From NCBI GenBank assembly GCA_023957995.1, contig JAMLGK010000018.1:1-64000 (forward strand): a stretch of DNA of 64,000 nucleotides. The letters run 5' to 3'. The notes under the pieces were generated by a model. It did no database searches. It saw nothing but the letters and a program-made list of their open reading frames with translations, and was not told the DNA's origin. The translations under genes were made by a program, and so were the position numbers. Position 1 is the stretch's first letter, and every line of letters begins with the position of its first letter. Positions 36,519 to 46,466 of the stretch are shown piece after piece. This DNA is from Microthrixaceae bacterium. GTDB taxonomy: Bacteria; Actinomycetota; Acidimicrobiia; Acidimicrobiales; Microtrichaceae.

Positions 36519-37955
36519 GTGAGCAACTACGACAAGCAGTACATCAACGGGGAATGGGTTGCCTCGACGGGCACCGGAAGCCTCGATGTCATCAACTCCG
36601 CCACCGAGGAAGTCGTCACCAGCGTGCCCGCGGGCACCGCAGATGACGTCGACAAGGCAGTGGCTGCGGCGAAGGCCGCCTTCGACACCTGGTCGACCAC
36701 ACCGATCGACATCCGTGCCAAGTACCTGCGCGACATCGGTGCCGCGCTGGCCGGACGCTACGACGAGATCGTGGACGTCATCTCCACCGAGGTGGGTTCC
36801 CCCAAGGCGTTCGCCCAGATGGTGCAGGCCGGACTCTCGCTCGGGGAGTGGGAGAGCTTCGCCACCCTGGTGGAGAACTACGAGTGGGAAGAGACCATCG
36901 GCAACTCGCTGGTGGTGCGTGAACCCATCGGCGTGGTCGGAGCGATCACCCCCTGGAACTACCCGCTGTACCTGATCATCTGCAAGGTCACCCCGGCTCT
37001 CGCCGCGGGCTGCACCGTGGTGCTCAAGCCGTCGGAGATCACCCCGCTCAACGCGTACCTGCTCACAGAGGTGCTCGACGAGGTGGGCCTGCCCGCAGGC
37101 GTGTTCAACATGGTCGTGGGCACCGGCCCCGAGGTGGGAGCACGGATCTCCTCGCACCCCGACGTGGACATGGTCAGCTTCACCGGTTCCGGAGGTTCGG
37201 GTGCCGAGGTGCAGAAGGCCGCCGCCCCGACCGCCAAGCGCGTCGGACTCGAGCTCGGTGGCAAGTCCGCCAACGTGGTGCTCGACGACGCCGAGCCGTC
37301 CTCGGTGGCGATGAGCGCCGTGTTCGGCTGCATGATCAACTCCGGGCAGACCTGTTCTGCTCTCACCCGCCTGCTGGTGCCCGAGAGCCGCAAGGACGAG
37401 TACATCGACGCGGTCGTGGCCGAGGCATCCCAGATCCGACTGGTCGACCCCAAGGCCGACGAGCCCGACCTGTTCCATTCGCTCGGCCCACTCGTCTCCA
37501 AGGCGCAACAGGAACGGGTGCGCAACTACATCAACAAGGGAATCGAAGAGGGCGCGACGCTGCTGCTCGGCGGACCCGAACAGCCCGAGGACCAGGAGAA
37601 GGGCTACTACGTCAAGCCGACCGTGTTCGCGGACGTCACCTCCGACATGACCATCGCCCAGGAGGAGATCTTCGGCCCCGTGCTGTCGATCATCACCTAC
37701 TCCGACGACGACGACGCAGTGGCGATCGCCAACGACTCGGTCTACGGCCTCGCCGGCGCGGTGCAGTCCTCCGACCAGGAACGGGCGGTTGCCGTGGCCC
37801 GGCGTATCCGCACCGGCCAGGTGGACGTGATGGGCGGTGCGTTCAACACCGCTGCTCCCTTCGGCGGCTACAAGCAGTCGGGCAACACCCGTGAGCGGGG
37901 TCGCTGGGGTCTCGAGGAGTTCCTCGAGACGAAGTCGATCCAGCTCCCCGGCTGA
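36519..37955 (+). CDS. NAD(P)-dependent aldehyde dehydrogenase
   Basis: 478 aa from GTG 36519. Oxidises an aldehyde to the acid. PWNYPLYL near residue 150, the catalytic Glu in [11 protein letters not shown] and the catalytic Cys in [16 protein letters not shown] are all present, as are [10 protein letters not shown] and [13 protein letters not shown]. Substrate unknown. The frame stays open for 1.4 kb upstream, but that stretch is antisense to the sugar transferase gene. The GTG has GGGGACA upstream and gives the normal ALDH N-terminus (YINGEWV). Confidence 0.92.
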   Translation: MSNYDKQYINGEWVASTGTGSLDVINSATEEVVTSVPAGTADDVDKAVAAAKAAFDTWSTTPIDIRAKYLRDIGAALAGRYDEIVDVISTEVGSPKAFAQMVQAGLSLGEWESFATLVENYEWEETIGNSLVVREPIGVVGAITPWNYPLYLIICKVTPALAAGCTVVLKPSEITPLNAYLLTEVLDEVGLPAGVFNMVVGTGPEVGARISSHPDVDMVSFTGSGGSGAEVQKAAAPTAKRVGLELGGKSANVVLDDAEPSSVAMSAVFGCMINSGQTCSALTRLLVPESRKDEYIDAVVAEASQIRLVDPKADEPDLFHSLGPLVSKAQQERVRNYINKGIEEGATLLLGGPEQPEDQEKGYYVKPTVFADVTSDMTIAQEEIFGPVLSIITYSDDDDAVAIANDSVYGLAGAVQSSDQERAVAVARRIRTGQVDVMGGAFNTAAPFGGYKQSGNTRERGRWGLEEFLETKSIQLPG

Positions 37956-37969
37956 ATCGCAACGCCCGT

Positions 37970-37985
37970 CGCCACAGCTGTGGCG
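37970..37985. promoter_or_regulatory. 16-bp perfect palindrome after the ALDH gene
   Basis: CGCCACAGCTGTGGCG is perfectly symmetric with no loop, 14 bp after the ALDH stop. It could be an operator-like dyad or part of the 3' end. Confidence 0.3.
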
Positions 37986-38004
37986 GGTCCAGAGTTCATT
38001 CTCC

Positions 38005-38037
38005 ACGAGGGTCGGGCCGCATTGGTCCGGCCCTCGT
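38005..38037 (+). terminator. Terminator-like hairpin after the ALDH gene
   Basis: A 14-bp stem (38005-38018 with 38024-38037, two G-U pairs) and a GCATT loop. No T-run follows. It lies between the ALDH gene and the ABC exporter operon. Confidence 0.5.
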
Positions 38038-38107
38038 CGCGTACGGTCTGCCGCTCCGGGTAACCCGATGGGTGCACCGGGCGGCGGACGCGTAGTTTGG
38101 GACCTCC

Positions 38108-40135
38108 GTGTCGACGCATTCCCACACCGACGAACTCGTGCCGGACGACGAGAGCCCCGCCGAGGAGAACCCCGCGGGTGTGACCCTCGACGACGGCGAC
38201 GAGACTGCGCTGTCGATCTCGCTCGGGGCGAAGCTGATCGCACGGTTCGTGCGCATGCACCCGGCGCCGTTCGTGCTGTCGATCATCGGGGGAGTCGGCT
38301 GGGCCGCGATGATCGTGGCCGCCTCGATCGTGTTGGGTCGGATCACCGATGAGGTGATCGAGCCTGCGTTCGACGAGGGCATCGACGGGGGCACCGTGTG
38401 GTGGGCCGTGGCCGCTCTGGTCGGAGTGGGTGCCCTGCGGGGTCTGACCGTGGTGGTGCGCCGCTGGTTCGGTTCGGTGACCGAGGCCCGCATGCAGCGT
38501 TCGTTGCGCTCGGCCGTGGCCGATCGCCTGCTCGAGATGCCGATGGGCTCGTACCGCAACCGTCCCACCGGCCAGCTGCTCGCCACCTCCGACGTGGATG
38601 TCACCACCGCCACCCAGATGCTCATGCCGCTGCCGTTCTCGCTCGGGGTGATCGCTCTGGTGGTGTTCTCGCTGGCGAGCCTCTGGAGTGCCGATCCCAT
38701 GTTCGCGGTCGTGGCGGTGCTGCTGTTCCCCGCACTTGCCTGGCTGAGCCGCTACTACACGACCAGGATCCACGAGCCCGCGGCCCTGGTGCAGCAGAAG
38801 CTCGGCCGGGTCTCGGCGATAGCCCACGAGAGCTTCGACGGCGTGATGGTCGTCAAGACCCTCGCCCGCGAGGAACCCGAGCGGGTCCGCTTCGACGAGG
38901 CGGCGCGCGACCTCGCTGATGAGCGCATCGGCCTCGCCCGGCTGACGTCGATCTTCGAACCGCTGATCATCATGTTGCCCAACCTGGGCATGGTCACCCT
39001 GTTGATAGTGGGGGCCGCCCGCGTCGAATCGGGCGGTGCGACCATCGGCGACCTCGTGCAGGCGGTGGCGTTGTTCGGCTGGTTGGCGTTCCCGATGCGC
39101 ATCGTGGGGTTCCTGTTCCAGGCGTTGCCGCGTGCGGTGGTGTCGATAGCGCGCGTCGATGACCTGTTGGCCGAACCGGTCGATCCCGCCTACGCCCCCG
39201 ACTCCGCCAGCGAATCGGACGTGGTCACCGAGTCCACCGCGCGACAAACCGCAGCGGTGGCACGCCGCAGCGCCGCTCGATCCGGTGTGCCCGAAGCGCC
39301 CGAGGTGCCCGCTCCGAAGCCAGCGGTCGTCGAGGAGCTGCTGCCCGAGGGGCCCCTGTCGCTCGAACTTGACGGCGTGGGGTTCTCCTTCGGTGACGCC
39401 CGGGTGCTCCACGACGTGAGCTTCCGCGCCGAACCCGGCGAGGTCCTCGCCATCGTGGGTTCCACGGGCTCGGGCAAGTCGACCCTGGTCAACCTGCTGG
39501 CCCACCTCGATGAGCCCACGAGCGGCACCATCCGCCTCGGTGGGGTCGAGACCACTGCCCTGGACGCCGATGAGCTGCGCGCAGCGGTCTCGGTGGCCTA
39601 CCAGGAGAGCTACCTGTTCGCCCGCTCGATCGTCGACAACGTGCGACTCGGCCGCGACGTGTCCGATGAAGCCGTGCAGGCAGCACTGCGGCGTTCGCTC
39701 GCCGACGGCTTCGTCTCGGAGCTGCCCGAGGGTCCGGCAACCGTGGTCGGCGAGAGGGGAGTGACCCTCTCCGGTGGCCAGCGCCAGCGCATCGCACTGG
39801 CACGTGCGCTCGCCGGTGGTCCACGGGTGGTGGTGGCCGACGACGCCACCTCCGCTGTCGACCCCGTGGTGGAGTCCCAGATCCTCGAGACCCTCCGCGA
39901 CGGAGACACCACGATGCTGGTGATCGCCCACCGCCTCTCGACGATCACCCTGGCGGATCGGATACTGCACCTCGAAGACGGCACGGTGCGCGGCATCGGC
40001 ACCCATGAAGAACTCCTGGCCGACCCCGAGTACGTGGCACTGGTGACCGCCTACGAGGACGACGCACCTGTCGAGGGTGTTGGCGCACAGGATGCGCCGA
40101 CAGGAGCCTCCGGCGTCGCAGGGGGGAAGCGATGA
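38108..40135 (+). CDS. ABC exporter half, degenerate ATPase site subunit
   Basis: 675 aa from GTG 38108: six-helix exporter membrane domain (to about 330), an Ala/Pro-rich linker (about 355-415), then the nucleotide-binding domain. Walker A is GSTGSGKST, the signature is canonical (LSGGQRQR), and Walker B ends VVVADDATSAVD, with Asp where the catalytic Glu should be. The stop overlaps the next gene, which has the complementary pattern. The pair is therefore a heterodimeric exporter with one active site. Cargo unknown (lipid, peptide or drug). Confidence 0.9.
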   Translation: MSTHSHTDELVPDDESPAEENPAGVTLDDGDETALSISLGAKLIARFVRMHPAPFVLSIIGGVGWAAMIVAASIVLGRITDEVIEPAFDEGIDGGTVWWAVAALVGVGALRGLTVVVRRWFGSVTEARMQRSLRSAVADRLLEMPMGSYRNRPTGQLLATSDVDVTTATQMLMPLPFSLGVIALVVFSLASLWSADPMFAVVAVLLFPALAWLSRYYTTRIHEPAALVQQKLGRVSAIAHESFDGVMVVKTLAREEPERVRFDEAARDLADERIGLARLTSIFEPLIIMLPNLGMVTLLIVGAARVESGGATIGDLVQAVALFGWLAFPMRIVGFLFQALPRAVVSIARVDDLLAEPVDPAYAPDSASESDVVTESTARQTAAVARRSAARSGVPEAPEVPAPKPAVVEELLPEGPLSLELDGVGFSFGDARVLHDVSFRAEPGEVLAIVGSTGSGKSTLVNLLAHLDEPTSGTIRLGGVETTALDADELRAAVSVAYQESYLFARSIVDNVRLGRDVSDEAVQAALRRSLADGFVSELPEGPATVVGERGVTLSGGQRQRIALARALAGGPRVVVADDATSAVDPVVESQILETLRDGDTTMLVIAHRLSTITLADRILHLEDGTVRGIGTHEELLADPEYVALVTAYEDDAPVEGVGAQDAPTGASGVAGGKR

Positions 40136-41937
40136 GCATCATCGAGCCCGAGGTGGCCGACCCCGAGGCCGAGGCCGCCCACCTGCAGAACGCCACCGCC
40201 ACCGAGGTGTTGCGCGCCGGGGTGAGGGCCAGTCCGGAGTTGCGCACGGGGTTCCTGGTGTCGGTCACGTTCGCGATCGTGGTCGCGGCCGGACGACTGG
40301 TGGTCCCGGTGGCGATCCAGCAGATACTCGACAAGGGGTTCACGTCGGAGGGTCCCGACTGGAGCTTCATCATCACCGCCTGTGTGGTCGCCTATGTGGC
40401 CATCGCAGTGCTGGCGGTGCTCGACCGCGTGACCCTGTTGCGCCTGCTCACGACCGCCGAGAACGTGCTCTACGGGCTGCGCACCCGGGCCTTCGCACAC
40501 GTGCACGACCTGTCGCTGGCGCACCACAGCGAGACCAAGCGCGGCGTGCTGGTGGCGAGGGTCACCTCCGACATCGAGGTGCTCGCCCAGTTCGCATCGT
40601 GGGGCGCGATCTCCTGGATCGTGAACCTCACGCTCATCGTGGTGTCGGTGATCGCACTGGCTGTGTACCAGTGGCAACTCGCCCTGATCGTGGTGGTGGT
40701 GCTGTTGCCGATCCTGCCCGCCATGCGCATCGTGCAGAAACGCCAGCTGCGCGCCTATGACGAGCACCGTTCACGGGTGTCGGACACCTTGTCGTCGATC
40801 TCCGAGACGATCGGTGGGGTGCGGGTGCTGCGTTCGTACGGGGCGGTGCGTCGGGCACGCCGCGAACTGCACGAGTCGATCGAACGCCAGTACCGCGCGC
40901 AGCTGGTGGCGCGCTTCTACTTCGCGATCATGTTCCCGCTGTCGGACCTGTTCAGCGGCCTGGCCCTCGCCGCGGTGGTGGGTGTCGGGGTGTGGTGGGG
41001 TCCCGGTTGGGGCATGGCCGCAGGCACGCTGATCGCCGCGGTGTTCATCACCAACCTGATCGTTCAACCGGTGGCCGAGATCGGAGAGGTGCTCGACCAG
41101 ACCCAGACCGCGCTCGCCGGCTGGCGCAAGGTGCTCAACCTGCTCGAGGAACCCGTCGACGTGGTCGAACCGGAGGTCTCCGAGGAGCTGCCCAACACGG
41201 CGTTGGCGGTGGAGCTCCGCCACGTTGGCTTCGAGTACGAACCCGGCCGACCGGTGCTGTTCGACGTGGACCTGCAGATCGACGCGGGTGCCAACGTGGC
41301 CGTCGTCGGCGAGACCGGTTCGGGCAAGTCGACCATGGCCAAGCTGTTGTGCCGCCTGGCCGATCCGAGCACCGGTGAGGTCATCGTCGGCGGGGTGGAC
41401 CTGCGCAGGGTCGGCCGGACCCAGCGGGCCGCCGGGGTGCGCCTCGTGCCGCAGGACGGATTCCTGTTCGACACGACCCTGATCGAGAACGTCCGCTTCG
41501 GACGCCCCGACGCCAGCGATGTCGACGTCATGGGAGCGTTCGAGTCGCTCGGGCTCGGTGACTGGGTGCAGGAGCTGCCCGACGGCCTCGCCACAGCTGT
41601 CGGCGAACGCGGCGACGCCCTCTCGGTGGGTGAGCGCCAACTCGTGGCGCTCGCACGTGCCCAGCTCGCCGATCCGGGTCTGTTGATCCTCGACGAGGCC
41701 ACCTCGTCGATCGACCCCGAGACCGAACGCAAGCTCGGCTACGCGCTCGCCACGCTCGCCGAGGGACGCACCACGGTGAGCATCGCGCACCGTCTCTCGA
41801 CCGCAGAAGCGGCCGACCGGGTGATCGTGTTCGACGCCGGTCGGGTGGTCCAGGACGGCACCCACGACCAGTTGGTCGCCCAAGGAGGCGTCTACGGCGC
41901 CCTCCACGCCTCCTGGATCGGCAACACCAGGAGCTAG
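40132..41937 (+). CDS. ABC exporter half, catalytic-Glu subunit
   Basis: 601 aa. Membrane domain with six helices, then the nucleotide-binding domain. Walker A is GETGSGKST, Walker B ends LLILDEATSSID (catalytic Glu present), but the signature is LSVGE instead of LSGGQ. Combined with its neighbour this gives one consensus site (this Walker A/B with the partner LSGGQ) and one degenerate site, as in TM287/288- and TmrAB-type exporters. The ATG overlaps the upstream stop. Confidence 0.9.
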   Translation: MSIIEPEVADPEAEAAHLQNATATEVLRAGVRASPELRTGFLVSVTFAIVVAAGRLVVPVAIQQILDKGFTSEGPDWSFIITACVVAYVAIAVLAVLDRVTLLRLLTTAENVLYGLRTRAFAHVHDLSLAHHSETKRGVLVARVTSDIEVLAQFASWGAISWIVNLTLIVVSVIALAVYQWQLALIVVVVLLPILPAMRIVQKRQLRAYDEHRSRVSDTLSSISETIGGVRVLRSYGAVRRARRELHESIERQYRAQLVARFYFAIMFPLSDLFSGLALAAVVGVGVWWGPGWGMAAGTLIAAVFITNLIVQPVAEIGEVLDQTQTALAGWRKVLNLLEEPVDVVEPEVSEELPNTALAVELRHVGFEYEPGRPVLFDVDLQIDAGANVAVVGETGSGKSTMAKLLCRLADPSTGEVIVGGVDLRRVGRTQRAAGVRLVPQDGFLFDTTLIENVRFGRPDASDVDVMGAFESLGLGDWVQELPDGLATAVGERGDALSVGERQLVALARAQLADPGLLILDEATSSIDPETERKLGYALATLAEGRTTVSIAHRLSTAEAADRVIVFDAGRVVQDGTHDQLVAQGGVYGALHASWIGNTRS

Positions 41938-41958
41938 GCGTTCCGGCGGCTCCTTTTT
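41929..41958 (+). terminator. Rho-independent terminator of the ABC exporter operon
   Basis: AGGAGC (41929-41934) pairs with GCTCCT (41949-41954), followed directly by TTTTT (41954-41958). The stem overlaps the stop codon. Confidence 0.65.
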
Positions 41959-42039
41959 GGGCGCCCGTGCCGCGCCGGTAGATTCGCCGGTGGAGCGCAC
42001 GGTGCGCGAGACCTCGAAGATCCCCACTAGGAGAGACCA

Positions 42040-43029
42040 GTGCCCAAAGCACCCATGCGAGTAGCAGTCACCGGAGCCGCAGGACAGATCGGGTACTCCC
42101 TGTTGTTCCGCATCGCCAGCGGCAACATGCTGGGCGAGGACCAGCCGGTCATCCTGCAGATGCTCGAGATCACCCCTGCACTCGATGCGCTCCGAGGCGT
42201 GGCGATGGAGCTCGAGGACTGCGCCTTCCCGTTGCTGGTCGACATGGTGCAGACCGACGACGCCGATGTCGCCTTCGGTGACGCCGATGTGGCGCTGCTG
42301 GTCGGAGCTATGCCCCGCAAGGCCGGCATGGAGCGCTCCGACCTCCTCTCGGCCAACGGCGGCATCTTCAAGCCCCAGGGCCAGGCCCTCGGCCGCTCGG
42401 CTTCCAAGGACGCCAAGATCCTCGTGGTGGGCAACCCCGCCAACACCAACTCGCTCATCGCCATGAGCAACGCCGAGGGACTCGACAACGGTCGCTTCAC
42501 GGCCATGACCCGCCTCGACCACAACCGTGCGATGGCGCAGCTCGCCACCAAGACCGGTGCAGCGGTGTCGGACGTGACCAGGATGACCATCTGGGGCAAC
42601 CACTCCACCACCCAGTACCCCGACCTGTTCCACTGCGAGGTCAACGGCGCCAACGCGGCGGAGGCAGTCGGTGACCAGGCATGGCTCGAGAGCGAGTTCA
42701 TCCCCACCGTGGCCAAGCGCGGCGCAGCGATCATCGAGGCGCGCGGCGCCAGCTCGGCCGCATCGGCGGCCAACGCGGCGATCGACCACATCCGCAGCTG
42801 GCACCTCGGCACCCCCGAGGGTGACTGGGTGTCGATGGCGGTTCCCTCCGACGGCTCCTACGGCGTGCCCGAGGGTCTCATCAGCTCGTTCCCGTGCACC
42901 TGTTCGGGTGGCGAGTACCAGATCGTCCAGGGCCTCGAGATCGACGAGTTCTCACGTGGGCGCATCGACGCCTCGGTGGCCGAACTCACCGAGGAGCGCG
43001 ACGCGGTGGCCGAGCTGGGGCTCATCTGA
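42040..43029 (+). CDS. mdh: Malate dehydrogenase
   Basis: 329 aa, NAD-dependent TCA-cycle enzyme of the cytosolic-type MDH family. Rossmann motif [18 protein letters not shown] is near the start, with [16 protein letters not shown], the substrate and catalytic region [12 protein letters not shown], and the catalytic His in [15 protein letters not shown] 42040 follows TAGGAGAG. It is a single gene between the ABC exporter terminator and a convergent lipoprotein gene. The sdh operon lies 12 kb away. Confidence 0.95.
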   Translation: MPKAPMRVAVTGAAGQIGYSLLFRIASGNMLGEDQPVILQMLEITPALDALRGVAMELEDCAFPLLVDMVQTDDADVAFGDADVALLVGAMPRKAGMERSDLLSANGGIFKPQGQALGRSASKDAKILVVGNPANTNSLIAMSNAEGLDNGRFTAMTRLDHNRAMAQLATKTGAAVSDVTRMTIWGNHSTTQYPDLFHCEVNGANAAEAVGDQAWLESEFIPTVAKRGAAIIEARGASSAASAANAAIDHIRSWHLGTPEGDWVSMAVPSDGSYGVPEGLISSFPCTCSGGEYQIVQGLEIDEFSRGRIDASVAELTEERDAVAELGLI

Positions 43030-43079
43030 GTCGTGATCCGAATCCGGCACCGTGCCCGACGAAGCGCTGCAGCGCGAAC

Positions 43080-46000
43080 TCAGAGTCCGAGCACTTCGAC
43101 GGGGACGTCCGTCCAATCCGCCGAAGCGGTTCCATTCCCGAACTGACCGTATGAGTTGCTTCCCCAACACCTGACGCTGCCAACGACTTCTGCCGCGCAC
43201 ATGTGACTGAGTCCGACCGACACCGATTCGACGCTGCCGAGGTTCGTAACCACCTCGCCGGGTAGTTGAGTCCCGTGGTCGCGGCCGTAGCTGCAATGAA
43301 CCACAGCGGACGAGTCGAGGCCGCAGACGCTGCTGCTCCCTCCGCTGACCTCCACGATGTCGGTGAAACCCGGGGTAGCGACCTTGGCGTCATTGGGCCC
43401 GTTCCAGCACGGCACGGTGCCGTCCTCGAGCACTGCACAGGTGACCCAGTACTCACCGGTCACACCGACCGCCGAGTCGATGCCGGTCACATCCGTTGGT
43501 GACTGGTACTTCTCCCAGTCGTGGAAGTACCCCCAGCACTTCATCGCTCCGTCTGCGGTGACTGCACACGTACGGGATCCACCGGCGGCGACATCGACCA
43601 CGTCTCCAATGCCCACGACGGGCGTTGGAGAGGCCGAATCACTCGCGTCGGGACCGTTCCCGAGCTGGCCCGCCCAGTCCTCACCCCAACAGGAGAGGTC
43701 ACCTGAGGCGAGCAACGCGCAGCTGTGGTCCTTTCCTGCAGAGACCTGAACCACATCTGACAGCCCGACGTCGACCGGTGTTACGACCGCCCAGCTTCTC
43801 GAGCCGTTGCCAACCTGGCCATCGTCGTTGTAGCCCCAGCACTTCGCTCTGCCGTCGGCGGTGGCCACACAGGTGTGAAGTCGGCCAGCGGAGATCTGAA
43901 CGGCATTGTCGATGCCGACTACCGCCACCGGCGACAGCGAGTTGGTGACCGTTCCGTTGCCCAGTTGGCCGCTCTCGTTGTCTCCCCAGCACTGAACCGC
44001 TCCGGAGTCATGCAAGGAGCAGGAGTACTTCATTCCGGCTGCCAGGTCGACCACTGGCCCGTTGGCACCACCGGGCGGTTCGGCAATGCCGACGATGAAC
44101 TGGCTCTCTCCTGAGGTCCCGTTCGCGAACTCGGCTCGGACTCCGAACTCATAGGTCCCGGCCGCGGTGGGCGTACCGGTGAGGTTTCCTCCCGAATCGA
44201 GTGCCAGCCCGGTTGGGACAGCACCCGAGATCACCGTCCACGTGGCTGGCGCGGTCGAACCGATTCGCGCCGAGTAGGGCTCCCCCTGGACCCCGTCGGG
44301 AAGGCCGTCGTTGATGATCGTCGGGGTCGACCAGTCCCACGTGTGATCGAACAGGCAGCTCCCCAGGGGTATGTCGATGCTCGCCGCTTCGACGTCGAGG
44401 ATGTTCAGCTCCAACCGGGGTTGGATGGGGCCGACATTCCAGGGAGAGGCGAAGCTCACCGTCAGCGACAGGCCTGCCGACGCCTGGAGTTCCGGGCAGA
44501 TGCTTCCCCTCAGAGAGCTCACCCAGGAGTCGACCTTCACGATGTCGCCCTGCCAACGGGGTTCGAGCTTCGAACTCACGGCAACACCTGTCTCGAAGAG
44601 CTTGGCCGATCCGGTCCCCGCTCCCAGGACTGCCTCTCCGACCTTGACCCCACCTTCCAGGCCGAGGCCTGCAGACAACTCCGCGGTAGCGGAAGCGGAA
44701 GGGTTGGTCAGTGCCGCGTTGCCCATCGGGTTGAAGAACGGTGCCGTCCCATCGATTCCGACTTCCGCGCCTATCGAGAACTCGCCGTTGAGGCTCAGGT
44801 CGGCAGAGATGCTGCCATCGAAGATCGGTGCGAGCTTCAAGGTAGGAGCCCAGTACAGCGGTATCGGCAGAGTCGGAGCGAGCGGGATTCCTCGAATCGT
44901 CGGATTGGAAACGAGCGGCGGGAGCACCGGATCGAGCAGGTTGCCGTTCCGCAGGGGCGCCCAACCCGGGGTCAAGCCCGTGGGATTCTTCAGTCCGAGG
45001 GATGCCTCTGCGTCGCTGTAGGGGATGCCGATCTCGAACTGTGGACCGAGGAGTTCAGAGACGCCCACCTCGGCGGACGCATGGAATTCTCCACAGAGAA
45101 GTACGCCGGCGGTGGCCTTGAAGCTGCGCAGATCAGGCCCGAGACCGGACCATCCGATGTCGATGTCGAGATCGAAGAACGCAGCCAGCTCGATATCCGC
45201 GCCCACACCGGCAGAGAAGTTGGAGGGGCCGAGCGGTGGAAACGGAAATGACCCTCCCATCGACGGCAGCTCGAAGGTCCCACCGATGGTCCTGTCATCG
45301 GCGAAATGCTCGCAATCCGACGTCGTGGCGGCCTGCTTGTCGGGTGACCTCTGCCCACCACCCGCTGGGACGAGCGTATCGACGCGCAACTGGGCGAAGA
45401 CGTCGAGCAGGGTGGCGTACTCCGTTGCCACGAGCGTCTGGTCAGCACCGCCGTCGTAGGTGACTGATGACACACGGCGCATCAGGCCTTCTGGACTGGC
45501 ATCCATCGGAGCGGACACAAGAACGCCGGCTGCGCCGAGGGCAGGTCGTTGGTCACCGTCGAACACCAGCGAGGTTCCGTCCTCACCGTCGTCGACCAAC
45601 GCCGCAGCGACGGTGCCCTCAACCGTAAGGACATCGGGACGCACGATGGTTTGATCCTGTGGTGGTAGAACCATGTGCAGCGATCGATCGACCGCCGCGG
45701 TATTGCCCGCAACGTCGATCGCGGTTGCCCGGTATGACTCGAGGCCTGACTGGGTCGCGGCGACCGGGTGCGCCCAGCGGCCGTCCTGGGTGATTGCGGG
45801 CGCTTGCTCTCCGTCGTTCTCGACAGATACGCCGAGAAGACCCGAGCCGTCGTCCGCCGCTGTTCCGCTCAGTGAGAAGATCTCACCCGAGGAGAGGTCG
45901 ACCACCTGACCCTCGCTGGAGCCTTGCACAAAAATCGTGGGAGGCGTCGTGTCGAGCGAGACCGTCGTTGTGTACACAGGCGATACGGCGCCGGAGCCGT

Positions 46001-46304
46001 CCGCGTACTGGACAGCGATGGTCTTGGGTCCGTCACCTGGCGACAGAGTCCATGTCGCAGTCGAGACCACCGGCTGCCAAACGGATACGGAGGGGTCCAG
46101 CCCGTTCGCGAACCGCATCTGGGTCGTGCCGGGACTCCAGGTGAAGGACATGGGCACCTCGGGTGAGTTCACCCAAACAGGTGATCCTGAAACCTGAATC
46201 GTTCCCTGAGGCTGGCCCGGCTGGGTGGGCGGCGCGGTGCACGCGGCTGCGAACAACATCAGCGCAAGCGCGATCACAACCCCCCGTCGATTGGACAAAG
46301 ACAT
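43080..46304 (-). CDS. RCC1-repeat lipoprotein (large)
   Basis: 1074 aa from ATG 46304, chosen because it gives a lipoprotein signal (VVIALALMLFAAAC) with GGGAGG upstream; an earlier ATG at 46391 would bury it. Ig/HYR-like modules occupy about 20-250, then a long region with Phe/Gly-rich strands follows. A putative Ig module (He_PIG type, GEPYSARIG ... GTPTAAGTYEFGV) is near 665-745. Seven RCC1-type repeats (pattern HxCALxxDGxVxCWGxNxxGQLGNG) run from about 756 to the end, enough for one closed seven-blade propeller. Some blades have lost GQLGNG. Surface-anchored; binding partner unknown. Confidence 0.82.
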   Translation of the reverse strand: MSLSNRRGVVIALALMLFAAACTAPPTQPGQPQGTIQVSGSPVWVNSPEVPMSFTWSPGTTQMRFANGLDPSVSVWQPVVSTATWTLSPGDGPKTIAVQYADGSGAVSPVYTTTVSLDTTPPTIFVQGSSEGQVVDLSSGEIFSLSGTAADDGSGLLGVSVENDGEQAPAITQDGRWAHPVAATQSGLESYRATAIDVAGNTAAVDRSLHMVLPPQDQTIVRPDVLTVEGTVAAALVDDGEDGTSLVFDGDQRPALGAAGVLVSAPMDASPEGLMRRVSSVTYDGGADQTLVATEYATLLDVFAQLRVDTLVPAGGGQRSPDKQAATTSDCEHFADDRTIGGTFELPSMGGSFPFPPLGPSNFSAGVGADIELAAFFDLDIDIGWSGLGPDLRSFKATAGVLLCGEFHASAEVGVSELLGPQFEIGIPYSDAEASLGLKNPTGLTPGWAPLRNGNLLDPVLPPLVSNPTIRGIPLAPTLPIPLYWAPTLKLAPIFDGSISADLSLNGEFSIGAEVGIDGTAPFFNPMGNAALTNPSASATAELSAGLGLEGGVKVGEAVLGAGTGSAKLFETGVAVSSKLEPRWQGDIVKVDSWVSSLRGSICPELQASAGLSLTVSFASPWNVGPIQPRLELNILDVEAASIDIPLGSCLFDHTWDWSTPTIINDGLPDGVQGEPYSARIGSTAPATWTVISGAVPTGLALDSGGNLTGTPTAAGTYEFGVRAEFANGTSGESQFIVGIAEPPGGANGPVVDLAAGMKYSCSLHDSGAVQCWGDNESGQLGNGTVTNSLSPVAVVGIDNAVQISAGRLHTCVATADGRAKCWGYNDDGQVGNGSRSWAVVTPVDVGLSDVVQVSAGKDHSCALLASGDLSCWGEDWAGQLGNGPDASDSASPTPVVGIGDVVDVAAGGSRTCAVTADGAMKCWGYFHDWEKYQSPTDVTGIDSAVGVTGEYWVTCAVLEDGTVPCWNGPNDAKVATPGFTDIVEVSGGSSSVCGLDSSAVVHCSYGRDHGTQLPGEVVTNLGSVESVSVGLSHMCAAEVVGSVRCWGSNSYGQFGNGTASADWTDVPVEVLGL

Positions 46305-46466
46305 CCCGAACACCCTCCCGCACGCAATTCCGCCCTCGGTCGGTGACTGTAATCCGGACGAAACCGCCGTGACCGAGAAACGCGCGACCAACAGCTAGGC
46401 GAGCGAGCGGGCGACAGGCAATTCCCCGAGCCAACCTGCGTTGTGCAAGGTGGCGACGGCGGCGCC

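Noticed and set aside
43080..44040. Regularly spaced similar DNA segments, also at 62580-63560, that look array-like
   Set aside because: They are coding RCC1 protein repeats on the minus strand. Spacing is in whole codons and there are no identical CRISPR-type repeats.
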